DNA of 64,000 nt from Galaxea fascicularis (Eukaryota > Cnidaria > Anthozoa > Scleractinia > Euphylliidae), in the NCBI GenBank assembly GCA_948470475.1, contig OX419343.1:26617878-26681877 (forward strand), read 5' to 3'. A program made the translations under genes and the position numbers. The first letter of the stretch is position 1, and every line of letters starts with the position of its first letter. Positions 25,901-37,669 of the stretch are shown here, piece by piece. The notes under the pieces were generated by a model. The model saw only the letters and a list, made by a program, of their open reading frames with translations, was not told the origin of the DNA and made no database searches.

Positions 25901-28900
25901 TGAATCCGTGTGACGGCAAACCTTGTAACAATGGAGGCAACTGTACACAGCTTGGACACCGTCGCTTCAAATGCACATGCGCGAAAGGATTCACTGGAAA
26001 AACATGCGCACAAGGTAGTAGCAAAGACATCATGTGACCCAGTTCTGAGCATTTTCCCTCTCAGTGTACAGACTAATCAGCGCCCAATTTGATTGATAGT
26101 TCAGTTGTCGACAGTGTTGTCCCGTTATCCCCAAGGACATAACCTCTTAATCTATTTAGATCTCTCACATTCACTCTCTATAATTGTTGTCTTATTTTGT
26201 TCATCTTTGTTTGTTTGTATTTTTCAGATACCGATGAGTGCGCGCATGAGAAAGGTGGCTGTCAGGACCTCTGTGTTAACACTGTTGGAGGTTACCACTG
26301 CGCATGTTCAGATCCTGAGTTAAGTCTCGCTCCAGACCATCGCCACTGCATAGGTGTGTTCAACTTTTCAACTCACTTGTTTTCGAAATAATATGCTCTA
26401 TAAACATTTTTTCCCACAAAGAAAAAGAGAGCTTATTGATCCTTCAACACGATTCACTACGGTGCTATCCTTTAGAAACTCAGCAACAAACAAACGCGCA
26501 AATACGGTATTTTTTCAGTTAACATTTGTTAACGAGGCGAGACATTAGACTGCTTAATTATGGCAATAAACAGCTGGGAGAAGCTATTGATATTTATTTT
26601 ATTTATTTATTTATTTATTAAACTTCGCCTTCTAAAATAAACTAATAACAAAACGTGACAACATATACAAAAAAATAAGCAAATATTGGGTTAAGGCAGG
26701 GTGTCCACAACAGCTGACGCCAATAACTGTGGGCCCAAGATTAACAAAGATCTAAACACTCGAATAAAATAGTAAGATATAGTAAATTCATAACAACACG
26801 AGATAGGCTCTGAGAGGTTGCGTGGCGTATTTCATTTTAAGCAGACAGATTTCCAGGTTATAGGGTCCTCAATATCGTAGCGCGAGTTAAGTGCATCTTT
26901 GTAGTATGAAGAGAGCAGAGATTTGAATTGGTTTAGAGTTACATGTTCATATCTTAACTGCAGGGGTTAATTTACATATTTTTTGTCGTCGTCAAATGAA
27001 GGACGGGCTTGATTCATCTTTAATAGGAAAACAAGCTTCTTCTCTGCTTAGTAAAAGATAATGCAGAAACGGTTCTCCTCTTATTCCATTATACAAACCA
27101 ATTTCCCAGGTAATTAGCTATGCAGAGCACTCAGACCCACACTAAAACACTAACAACAGAGTTTTATAATCAGCGCTTAACAGGCGTCTGTCAACCCCAG
27201 AGTGAACCGGCTGCCTGTGGGGTTATACGAGCGTAATCTATGAAACAAAGACTATAGCTGTGCAGGACGGCTTCATTTGAGCTTTGTTTTTAGCCATCGA
27301 AGCTATTTTATGATGGTAATTGAACTGAGTCGAGTGCAATTTGGTCTGATTTCAAAGTCAAACGAGCGCGCAGCGCGAGTCCGATTTGAAATCACAAGTA
27401 TGATTTCAGACCAAAATTTCAATTACCACTTTATTACACTCATTTTGCAATCACAGTTTTTTGTCCATCTTAATATTTATTTTATGCTCTCTTCAGGAAA
27501 ACCGGTTTTAGATTTTTGATGGCTTAATAAAGAATGCGATTTAGAGCCAAAAATAGTGCAATGTGGGAATAAATTGCACTATTGAGAGCCAATCAGATTG
27601 CAAATATAACCAGTGATTTCAGAATGGGTGTAATAAATCTTCAAACCGAAAAACTCAACGGTTGAAAGACTATTGAATCTTGACTTAATAATTCTCCTTT
27701 CTTTAAGCCGAGGGCGTGGAACTGGACTGCGGACAGAATGACATGACCATCACTCTGCCCAAGTCCCTACTCCTAGGCATTGACCGTGAGCACCTGAGGC
27801 TGATTGACGAAAACTGTAGGGCTTTTGAAAATGCCACGCACTTCTTCCTTAGAACTCAGCTGAAGGGCTGCCAAACAATACTCCGACACAGAGGGGATTA
27901 CGTTATTTACGGCAACATGGTCTCTGAAATTCCACTCAGACCAAATCAAATCGTAACACGCGTTCGTGACGTTATGATCCCCTTCTACTGCTTCTACTCC
28001 AAATGGGGCGTGGTCTCATCGATTGGAATTAGACCAGTCAGCAAGAAAGTCATCCTGTCCTCGAAAGGATTTGGTAGATTCACTCTCAATCTGGACTTGT
28101 TTAGGACACCCAAGTAAGTGGAAGTTGTATGCTTTTCACTGCAAATGATCAATCGCCATTTATTCCTAATAAGTTAGCTGGCTGCCTGACTAACAGAGAT
28201 AACGACTGAGTGACTTACTGATTGAATGACCGATTGACTTACAAGCCTACAGCTATTCCTTTTTTAACACAGCAATAGAAGTGGCTTCTTGATCAGTAGT
28301 CAGTCCAGCAAATGGTCTGTTATGAGTCATAAAGAGATTTACTCTGAGGAATGTCAGCTACAGATCAATGCCAAAATGGGTAATCATGAGTACCTGGCAT
28401 CAGGCAGATTATAAAGTTGAAAACCAATGTTATTGAACGATTGTTTTCTCTTTCTCAATCCAGCTTCTCAAATCCATACTCCCAAGACGATTTCCCTGTT
28501 GAGTTCACCATAAGGGAGAGAATGTTCTTCGAGGTCAGTGTCGACACTGAGGATTCCCGCCTGTCAATTTTGGCCTTAAACTGCTTTGCCACCCCATCTC
28601 AGAGCAGGTCTGCAACGCCGAGATACGATATCATCACAGATGGGTAAGAAGGCTTTATATTTCTGTTGAACATTCACATTCTGATGATCATGCACTGAAT
28701 AAGCGATGTCAGTCCACGGTAGTAAAAATGAATCTTACTGGTGGCTGATGAACTATTAGTTGTAGACTGGTTTAAATGATCCTACTGTTGGCGTGTTCTG
28801 AATTTTAAACATGAAAAAGGATAAAAAGCGTTTTTACATGACGTCACGGCGGCCATGTTGGTGTACCAAAACAAAGAAACGGCGGCCACATCCGTCGGCT

Positions 28901-29807
28901 TCCTGAGAAAATACTCTTGATTTAGAGAGTAAAGGAATTACCGACGTTAAATAAGGTGTACCTTTACCTTTACCTTTACCTCTATTTTTATGCAAATACT
29001 TTCTTTTGTTTCATCTAACCAATATGGTCGCTGGTCACGTGAGTGAAAACGCTCTATAACCGCCAGCAGCCGACACAGAACTCTGTCGTTTATCATTTCT
29101 TACGCTCATGTTATTTCAACAGGTGCAAAAGGGATGACACATTGGAGTTTCATCCGAGTCCCAACGATCAATCTCAGCGTTTCAGTTTGGAAGCTTTCCA
29201 ATATGTCAGAAACTTCACTTTCGTATTTTTCCACTGTACAGTTAAAATCTGTGATGCCAACGATCCGAACTCCCGTTGCGAACAAGGCTGCAGGGAACGA
29301 AAACGCAGAAGCGAGAAGGCTCTTGCTGATAACGCTAACGACGAGTATCCTCTGGCCCAGGGCCCTCTCACTCTCGAACGAGAGAAGAGAGAAGTGGAAT
29401 CGGATGAGACTGTTAAGTCAAACCAGAGCATGCGCGTGGCAAAGACTGGTAAGTTGCTTGTTTATGGGAAGATATGTGGTTATTTGACAATTATTCACCA
29501 AAATGGAGGTGGTCAGTGGTGGACTTCACTTCGGTTAATTATTGTTAAATATAGATTACATATGCCAAAGAAATGATATCTTCCAGATTCACGATCTCAA
29601 ATCCAATATTTTAGCGCATGTTGAAGTTAATTTTTACAATTTTCAGTTTGATTTTTCCCTTTTTCAGGCATCCAGACGACTTTTATGGTTGCATTGGCCG
29701 TAGTTGTTGGAGTTTGTGTAATGGGGATGTCTTACATGGCGTACCAAAAGAAACGAGGACCAGCCGCACGCCAGTACAAACCGCTTTTCATCAACGAACA
29801 GAACTAA
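22913..29807 (+). CDS. Gene E: LamG-EGF-EGF-ZP type I membrane protein
   Basis: Nine exons: 22,913-23,027; 24,195-24,248; 24,603-25,247; 25,892-26,014; 26,228-26,353; 27,708-28,113; 28,464-28,643; 29,123-29,448; 29,668-29,807. They sum to 705 codons (704 residues). Residues 1-22 are a signal peptide ([16 protein letters not shown]). Residues 39-56 are an acidic linker. Residues 57-271 are a concanavalin-like LamG fold in one exon ([13 protein letters not shown] and [10 protein letters not shown] are hallmark strands). EGF spans 272-312 and calcium-binding EGF (DTDEC) 313-354. ZP-N spans 355-489 and ZP-C about 490-640 with furin site RKRRS. The TM helix is about 664-684 and the tail ends FINEQN. 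All upstream introns are phase 1, ideal for domain shuffling. It is the inverted paralogue of gene D with a gained LamG exon. EGF/LamG and ZP proteins are known from coral skeletal organic matrix; whether this one is there is inference. Confidence 0.92.
25540..25808 (-). mobile_element. tRNA-derived SINE in gene E intron
   Basis: On the minus strand it begins with a tRNA-Leu-like head (GATAGCCGAGTGGTTTAGGG), a B-box (GGTGACCCGGGTTCAAATC), then a unique body. It ends in GTCAATAATTAAGTATTTTT. It lies between the LamG and EGF exons. Confidence 0.82.
26585..27000 (-). repeat. (ATTT)n tract with possible retroelement 3' end
   Basis: Positions 26,585-26,620 are a tetranucleotide ATTT array. Read on the minus strand, the preceding sequence ends in a stretch like AAGGCGAAGTTTAATAAATAA, which looks like a LINE/SINE 3' tail primed on a simple repeat. 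The 5' limit is not defined and no reverse-transcriptase frame is present. Confidence 0.4.
27310..27600. mobile_element. Foldback MITE-like element in gene E intron
   Basis: The core contains TGATTTCAAA...GCGCGCAGCGCGAGTCCGATTTGAAATC pairing, and two copies of a TTTGGTCTGA-type motif in opposite orientation. A GAGTGTAATAAA-type motif recurs inverted near both the centre and the right end. The limits are approximate. Confidence 0.55.
28827..29053. mobile_element. MITE carrying a nested SINE fragment, gene E only
   Basis: The ends AGCGTTTTTACATGACGTCA and CACGTGAGTGAAAACGCT are inverted repeats with GGCGGCCATGTTGG / CCAATATGGTCGCTGG next to them. The interior from about 28,893 to 28,983 is a SINE 3' part. 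Gene D has uninterrupted flanking sequence at this point (ATAACCGCCAGCA directly after other intron sequence), so this is a post-duplication insertion. Confidence 0.75.
28893..28983 (+). mobile_element. 5'-truncated SINE tail
   Basis: GTCGGCTTCCTGAGA...GGAATTACCGACGTTAAATAAGG followed by ACCTTT repeats. It is the same 3' module as the fuller SINE at 29,908-30,165, which lies just downstream of gene E. Confidence 0.8.
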
Positions 29808-29907
29808 AGACGTCACGTGTCGCTTTCATTTGTCACTTTGTTTACTGTCAAGTTATATTTTGAATTTTCTTATTAGCACCTGCTTTTAACCATTTAGCTG
29901 GGGGCAA

Positions 29908-30165
29908 GGGGCAAGGGTGGCACAGTCGGTTAGTGCGCGGCCTTGGTGCATAAGGTCCCGAGTTCGATCCCTGGATCTCACATCCTTGTTTCGACTTCTT
30001 TCCTTTCAGTGTAGCTTAAGTAGCTTTAAATACCCTTAAACCGGAGCACTGATGGAAAGAGGGGGGTAAAATGAGCGCACCGTCGGCTTCCTGGGAGAAT
30101 ACTCTCGATTTAGAGAGTAAAGGAATTACCGACGTTAAATAAGGTCTACCTTTACCCTTTACCTC
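29908..30165 (+). mobile_element. tRNA-derived SINE downstream of gene E
   Basis: A tRNA-like head with A-box (TGGCACAGTCGGTTAGTGCG) and B-box (GGTCCCGAGTTCGATCCC), a body, and a 3' module GTCGGCTTCCTGGGAG...GACGTTAAATAAGG ending in TTTACC repeats. The anticodon arm is not tRNA-like, so this is not a tRNA gene. Confidence 0.82.
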
Positions 30166-30675
30166 ATTTTACATATAGAATGCAAGAAAATCTTCTCAAA
30201 TATTTCACAGCACAATGGTTAGAAACCACTTCATCTCGTATGTATTGTTTAACGCGTGATGAAAATGAAAACAACCACGGTAAAAGTTTGACACTAAAAC
30301 GACCTTAAAAAACGAATACTTTCATGGACAAACATTAGTTGTCAGCTTTGAAAATATCTTCAGTACCTTTATACAATGTATGCAAAGAGCATTAAGTCTT
30401 TTAAACACCAAAAATATTTATACGGCATCTATTTTCTATAATTGTACTTATTCTTTGCAACATTAAATTTGTACTGCTTTGGTCTGTTTTTATGTATTCT
30501 AATTGTACACGGAACCCTATATACAAACTGGTCCCAAGTCAAAATGATATCCTAAACAAGAAACAGCTTCAAAGATGTATTCTTCCTTTGGTATCTTCAG
30601 TGTTCTGGTCTTATTCATCCGTTTAGCTTCTGTTCTGTTGTCCTGTACAGGTGATACTCGTTAGCACCATGCAAG

Positions 30676-33161
30676 CTATAACTCCCATTGTCTCTCCTCT
30701 CTAATTGGAATGGTTGGTTTCACTGGCTCAGAGGAGTTGGTGTCCTGCATGAATGAGTAGTAATCGGCAGGCAACTCTGTCGATGCATTTAAACAATCTA
30801 AAAATGAAAATGTATATCAATTTATCTTTTTCCCTTATTCCTTGGAATTTCAAGCTCCAGTGTATGATAGCAGATTAATTGTCAAAAGCGTCAAATTTGT
30901 GATGGGTAAACTAAGGAAGTAAAGTGTACCTCGCTCATTTTCGTCCAGCACTCGCTCAACGCAGAGCCAATCGAGAAGATTTTCCTTCTGATCGCTGAAG
31001 TACCACTGTGTTAAGTCATCCTCGTGCTGCTCTAGTAAGTGAATGCACTGTGAAATGGCGAGACATGATACACTTTGCATGAGAAATGATGTGATATCAT
31101 AGGTATAAAAAAAGACGAAATAACACGATATTACAGGTAACACACCAAGAAATAGACATTATATTACAAATATGACACCCATAAAGTAACATTACTGTCC
31201 CCATTTTTATGTTGTTCAGACTCTGCTAATACTGTTGAAAGATTACGTGCAAAAGGGGGGTCGCCAATATTCTCGTATTCTTGGTACTAATGCGTTGTCA
31301 TATGCTGTCATCCTTTTACAGTAGAACAACTGACAAATACTTACCTTGAACTTGAGCCTCCCCATTTCGTAAGTGTAGTCTTCAACAACATCGTCAGGCA
31401 TCTCATAATTAAGTTTCACTTTAGATCGCTTGTTCAAATCATCCATAACTTCACGAAATTGACTTTTAGCTGCATATAAGTAGAACACCAAACCTTATTT
31501 TGCTTTGCTGTAGACTTTTTATAAATGAAATGCTTATACGAGCAATTATTAATGTGTAAAGTGGATAGATGTTTCACTTCGTATTCTGTGGTTTTCTTCA
31601 TAAAGTTCCCGCTGATTTTTGCCGGCTAGTTACTTCTCAGTTTTCTTTTATCAAAGATAAACTGACCAATTGAGGCTGCCGGTTATGCATCCGATTTAGT
31701 GAACCTTGAGCAGAATTATTTACTGAAAAGTGGGCGAATAGTTGTGGATTTTTTAACCTCTCCTGTGCGTCTTGGTAAATGCCTACTAAAATCTACCTCT
31801 GTTCGATAAATAATTGTTACCTAGGAAACGTTATGGGGCGAATGCGATCACTTAGTACAATGAGGTGTGTTTTCTCAAACATAGTCTTTACCTCCTTTGA
31901 TGTAGGGAAATTCGGGCCCAGCTCTTGCACGATAGAGTTTAATTCTCTCGCACAAATTGTCAAGAACATCCATAAGGCGAAGCTCCCTACGAAATGAATA
32001 AAAATGATAACTGCAGAGATGAGGATGAGGATAGCACCTGTAAAAGTGACATCATCAAAGTTATCATCAAAGTTTATTTTTTTAACTTAAGGCCTGGTAT
32101 ATAACATGGCCCTCAAGGGTGATGTTAACGTAGGGAATCCAGGCGTACAAAGAGACTGTTCGATGTTCCCGTACAATTTAGTATTTATAGCGCTAGTAAT
32201 CTATCCAAAATTGACATACGACTTACGATTTTTCATAGTGAATGTTTTTGTTACGATCTTCGAGATCTTCAAGTAAATATCCACGAGGTATATCCTCTCG
32301 GTGATCTGTTTTCTTCATTTGCTCAAGAAATTCTGTCACCAGAAGACGGCAAACTAAAAAATAATAAACCAGATATACTATTTAAAGCTACAAAGTACTT
32401 CGACTATAAGCTGCTTTCATACTCAAAATTCTCGTCTGGATGAACAAGTAATACTGAGCACGTAAGACCATATCAATAAATTATCGTATTATACCACGTT
32501 TCACCGCAAGTTAGTTTTGGTGCGAAAGTCTGATAGGAGAAACGGTCAGGAACGCGGGCGAACAGATAGGAGATGCTTGCATGCAGGTTAGTGATGGCTC
32601 TGTGCAGTCAAAGCTGAAGTCATGCACAAGCACAGAGTTCAAGAAACAAGAAAGACTAGTGCTTGATTCATATATACCTGGTCAGTATTAAAAATTCATC
32701 CGCCATGATATCGACTCGGAAACAAGGCCACTGTTCTACGAAGGGTATCCCAAGACTTTAGATGAGCGTCCTAAAAGGTTTGAGGATTTATATACCCGTG
32801 TGGGGTATAACAGAAGTCTGCTGTGATGAAAGAACTAGGAAAGGATCGAACTATATAAAAAGTCGAATAGATGCCATAAGCACTGTGCTTTCCAACCAAA
32901 CAAACCAAGTTAATACTGTATTTGTTGGCTTGTTGTATAATGATAAAAAGACTCAGTAGAAAAATATGATTTTCGTGGCTTACCGTGGCATTTGGTCGGT
33001 CTCTTGCTGGCACCATCATGAAACTCTTTAATGTAGGGATTTTTTTTCTTCGTTTCGGAATCCTCCTCGACTGTGATAGTTTCTACTGCACAATTCACCA
33101 TTGGCAGAAACACCAACGTATAGGCACTCAAAAGAGCTAGTAAATTATTCGTTAACTTCAT
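30676..33161 (-). CDS. Canopy-family ER protein (CNPY3/4-like), copy 1
   Basis: Six exons: 33,161-32,984; 32,353-32,227; 31,986-31,892; 31,469-31,345; 31,047-30,930; 30,797-30,676, giving 255 codons (254 residues). Residues 1-25 are a signal peptide (MKLTNNLLALLSAYTLVFLP). Then comes a DUF3456/canopy saposin-like fold: KCHGVC, a mid-domain LCERIKLYRAR, and the C-terminal block CIHLLEQHEDDLTQWYF followed by DWLC. The six-Cys layout matches the family. The tail ends QWEL, which is only a weak match to KDEL-type retrieval signals. Known of the family: CNPY3/PRAT4A works with GRP94 in the ER to fold Toll-like receptors. Here the client is unknown. It faces copy 2 head to head across 883 bp, and exons 3 and 5 have exactly the same lengths (95 and 118 nt) in the two genes. 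Confidence 0.88.
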
Positions 33162-34044
33162 GATAATATTCTTATAACTAATAACCTAAGTAAGAAAAAC
33201 CAATAACTCCAACTAATTTTGCCTTTTCTCTGCAGTTGCGACTGTCGGCTAAATTCATGTAATTAAGTATCTGTATTTTCTCGATCCTTTCTGAGGTCAG
33301 GAATAATAGTATCTGTTACTTTTTAATTGGTTGCTAGAGTCGAGGTTCTAAGACAATAGCAACAGCTAAACAAACAATTAACTCTCTTTGCAGCTAATCA
33401 TGATTCAAAAAATGGTGTTGTTAAAAACTATGGGAGTTTTTATTCTAAATTAAAAAATCTCAATATTACTAGTGATCAAATTGTAAGAGGAAATATAAGA
33501 AACTAGGAATGACGAAATTGACGTCCAACCGTAACGTTCTGTGATGGTCAACAAAAAGTCTAATTTATTTCGTTTTTTGTGAGACATTCAGTTCTATGTA
33601 TTCGATGTGTATTCACCTAGCCATAGCACCTGTATTCAAATGTGAATGCGTCCTTTTGCCAACAAAGTAGAAAATTAACATCTTGCTTGAAAGAAAACGT
33701 GTTTTCCGTGCCAGTAAGAACCCAATAGCGTTCATTCGACTAGGAAAAGGTATCAAAAGATGAGACAAAACTTCGGTGATTTATGCTGACGTGTCGATTT
33801 AGTCAAACAGCTGGATGAATATATAACTGATCATTAAGTTTAATTTTTCAAACAACGTCAGGCCGCCACGATATTCAAATTGTTCATGGGTAGAAATTGG
33901 GCCGTAAATCAATAGTGGTTTGCACGTGGCGAACTCCGGAGATTCCATTCGATCTGTTAAATTGACTTCTCCCGGATTATTACCATCACTGGATAAAGAA
34001 TAATTACAAACAATATTCTCCAAAGCTGCTCATTTCAGGACAAA
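33162..34044. promoter_or_regulatory. Compact divergent promoter region between two Canopy genes
   Basis: 883 bp separate the two start codons. No exon or repeat is recognised. The geometry fits a bidirectional promoter serving a duplicated ER co-chaperone pair. ER-stress or other elements were not confidently identified by eye. Confidence 0.5.
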
Positions 34045-37000
34045 ATGCACGTGTTGAAATGTGGTATTACTTTGATTTTATTTATGAACAATGTTTTATG
34101 TTCGGAACTAATGCTTGATGACGAATATGTAATCATGGATGGCATAACAGTGAGAAAAGACTCAATAAGAAACGAAACGGACGATCTTGATAACAACAAT
34201 AAAAGAAACGCACAGCGGGAAAACGAGGAACTTGACGACACTATTGAAGATAAAGATGACGAAGATGAAGATGATGAAGATGATGACGACGAGAATATTG
34301 ATTATGATGATGAGGAAGATTTAGAATCTACGAAACACCTTCCAACAAGATGTCATGGTAGGTGAAATTCATTACGAAATCATAGTCATGTGATTCCAAT
34401 CACTGCAATTGTTTTAAAGGAAAAATCTTGTATCCAAGGCTTATTTTCTATTCCAATTAATGTATTTATTATCAGGTTTTATAAATTTCCTAATTAGGTC
34501 GAATCATTATTTCTAAGTTCTCATATAATTTTCAATTTGAGCTGTGACGAGGTAATCAGACAGTTAAGCTTGGTTTTCACTAGCGACGCAAGCATAAGCG
34601 CAAACATAAACACAAGCGCAAGTGAAAACAGCAGAAACATAAGAGGAACGAATCCACTTATTTGTCAAGTCTCGTTTTCACTAGGGACGTAAGCACAAGA
34701 AAAGGAAAAATTTTGATCCTTGTGCTTGCGCTTGCGCTTGCGTTGAAGTCGTTTTCACGGTGAAATAAGCGCTCTTGTGCTTGCGCTTATGCTTGCGTCG
34801 CTAGTGAAAACCAGGCTTTAATCGGAATTTATGCCAGTTGGTCTTCTTTCTTTACAATCGTGCATGTTCGTTGGTGTTATTAAGGTCAGGCATTTGACAT
34901 TAAATTCAGCCTGGTAAGAAAATGTAACAAGACTGCGTATTTATAACATACAGTTAAACTTCCATTAACCATTCACTGTGCTAAGAGCGACCATTGCTTA
35001 ATTTCGTCTTACAGTAACACTACTCAATCAAACAAAGGTTGTGAGAAAAAAGGACTGAAGTGATCAACAAGTAACAAAGGACTTGATTGTTTAACAAATT
35101 CTCCTCATCGTCACCACAGAAAATGTATGGAGCATAGTATGGAGAAAATACTTTCTGATATTAGAATTTTTAAAGGTTAAAGGCTAATATTATTTCTCAG
35201 TCTGTCGGCTTCTGGCAGTGGAGGTTGAGAACAAACTAACAACTGTGGGAAGGATCAGAAAAACAAGGGAGAACAGAAATCCCATTTATTGGAAAGAGTA
35301 AGTAACCTGTTCTTGTTCAGTAAAATGTAATTTTACCCTGGCAATTGATTGTTTTACTGTAACTTAAAGGGACACAGTCAGCGTTTTTACCGCGCTTCCC
35401 TGGGCACTACTGAGTTTTCTCACTCGAGTACATCTAGAAATCCGCTTTAATCTTCGCGGTGTTTTGCTCGATTTTCAACCGTTTACTAAAAAACCTGTTT
35501 TTTGAGTGCACTTTTGCTCATCCTATGATATTATTTTATCATTTTTGGTTAAAAACAATATGGATCGCGTCCATGAAATGGTATCTAATGCGCATGAGCG
35601 CCAGCTGACTATGTCCCTTTAACCATTAGTTACACAACTCCCAAAATTAGAAGAGGTAACTCACGTCTGCTGAAAACATGGAAAAGCAAAACTAACTAAA
35701 TAATGCCATTTATTTTTTATCATTTTCATTTTCCTCTAGTTTTTGTTGTAAGATCCTGATAATTTCTTAATATCTTAATGTTTGCTACTTCTATTTTAGT
35801 TCATAGTCATATGTGTTTGTACTTGTAACATCTTGTCATTTCTTTACGATCATATGTTTTTAGGGTGTTGGTCTTGTCTCGATTAGCTTTTTGGCTATTT
35901 GCGGGAAAAACTATTATTTTGAAGTTTTGGCAGTGATTAAATTATTGTTGTTGTTGTTAGAACTCTATTACGTACTTACCTAATTAATCGATTTAATTAA
36001 TGAAAGTTATCGGTAAATTACGTAATCAACTGACCCAAATAATTTTCTTTTTTTCATTTTTGCTCTGTGCTAGGGAGGTTGTGATTCTGAGAGTGATGGA
36101 GAACTTGTGTGACGCCATGACCAAATATAACATCAGAGCTCACCATCCGTTCAGATACAAAAGAGGAGGTAAGATGGAAAATATTTCCATCACTTCCTTT
36201 TTGCAACCCAGCACTTATGGTCCTTTCGGAACCCTAGTATTTTAAACGTTACTGTTCCTTTTTAGAGCTTACTTGTTCCCTTTTATAAACATATTTCCGA
36301 CTCAATCTCTGGCTTCTAAACATCCATGCATGTTCGTTTCCTGGCGGACTTTTCATCCATTGTGTGACCTTTATTTCCCTTTGTACCTTACTTTTGATTG
36401 CAAGTCCCCTGTCGTATTTACAAACTCTGTAACTTTTGTCGTCAATCACGTCGCTATAAATTTACCTTAGTGAAAATTACAAGTGTTTATTGTCTTACTT
36501 TGTAGTTAAAAGTCAGTACCGAAAACAAATTGAAGAAATGACAAAGAACTCTCGTATCCAGAAATGGATGTTTGCAACACCTGAAGTGGAAATTGATGAT
36601 CCAACTGGGGAAATACGACGACTGAAAACACAGGTGCTGCTCTGGGGCCAGGTCCATGAAGGCCTTCTGAGTTAAGATTTATCGTAAGTATTGTTTTCTG
36701 GCATGTCAAAACAATGCTTAGGAAACATCTTAACTTAGGAGGGCTTCCTGAATGCGGCCCCTGGTCTTCAACTCTACACCTTTATGTACATTTAACAATA
36801 GGTGTCGAGTCCGCCAAATCCCGTCAGGGGTTGGGAGCGGCAATTTCCTGTCGTTAGCACTAATTCTAGGCTTGTGATAACAACTCTGAAAAAGTGGCTT
36901 TTCAGTTGAACTGTATTAGTCAAAACAAAGAGACGGTAACAAATTGGTCAACTTTGCACTCGTTCTTAGCCTGAAAGCGTCATAATGGCTGTAGGTGTAG

Positions 37001-37669
37001 AGGAGAGAATAACAACTAGCGAAGAGTCTGGTCATAATGACTCAATAGGCGTGCTATGGCAGTTGTCAAATCGGTGATTGCGCTCAATGTCCTAATATTA
37101 AACGCGACACCTGCCAAGAGTAAAAAAGATTATCACTGTGACAGGCAACTAAGCAACTGGTTAATTGTATTTGAATTTTTCTTCAATTTTCTCAGTGTCA
37201 TGAAATGTTGGTGGATATACAACATTCTCTCATTCATTGGTTCATGAAAGCACAGTCACGTGATTTGAGTACGTGGTTGTGCGCCAAAAGAGTGCTGGTT
37301 GACGACAATAAAGGTTAGTACCAGTCCACCTCTGAATGCATTACCCTTGCAAACATACTCTTTTGAAAAACTCTGAAATACACTTAGGGTCCTGCAAAGA
37401 GGGTTCTAATTCAGTGTCAAGTGACATCATGGATTCGCCCAGTGAGCAAATGATTTCGCACCGAGCAAACGCCTGATATGACGGATGACTGAACAATTTT
37501 GACGTCTAAATCCGATTTAACTTTGACTAAAAATGCCGCTCTTTTATCCGTTACAGACTGCCTCCGGGTGGAGATGCCAAAAACTAACAGAGTTGCCGCA
37601 CTAAGACAAAAGAAACCAAAACCGCAGACTGAAGGGGAGACACAAGGCACCTTACACGAAGAGCTGTAA
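34045..37669 (+). CDS. Canopy-family ER protein, copy 2, with acidic insert and HEEL tail
   Basis: Six exons: 34,045-34,357; 35,201-35,297; 36,074-36,168; 36,506-36,633; 37,196-37,313; 37,557-37,669, giving 288 codons (287 residues). Residues 1-20 are a signal peptide (MHVLKCGITLILFMNNVLCS). Residues about 65-95 are an almost pure Asp/Glu tract, absent from copy 1. Then comes the canopy fold: RCHGVCRLL, NLCDAMTKYNIRA, KSQYRKQIEEM, CHEMLVDIQHSLIHWF, WLCAKRVL and DCLRVEM. The C-terminus LHEEL resembles an ER-retrieval HDEL/KDEL signal. Introns match copy 1 in position and phase. The two are divergent at protein level, so the duplication is older than the ZP D/E event. The acidic tract may bind calcium, as in other ER lumenal chaperones; that is inference. 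Confidence 0.88.
34564..34821. mobile_element. TTAA-flanked MITE
   Basis: Near-perfect inverted ends of about 37 bp (CTTGGTTTTCACTAGCGACG... and its complement at the right) are bordered by TTAA on each side. The interior is rich in AAGCGCAAGC repeats. The TTAA duplication suggests a piggyBac-type origin. It lies in intron 1 of Canopy copy 2. Confidence 0.85.
35364..35622. mobile_element. Second TTAA-flanked MITE
   Basis: The ends AGGGACACAGTCAGC and GCTGACTATGTCCCT are inverted repeats with TTAA outside both. It lies in intron 2 of Canopy copy 2. Its ends differ from those of the 34,564 element, so it is a separate family. Confidence 0.85.

Noticed and set aside
29918..29992. tRNA gene downstream of gene E
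   Set aside because: It has A- and B-boxes but poor acceptor and anticodon pairing; it is the head of a SINE.
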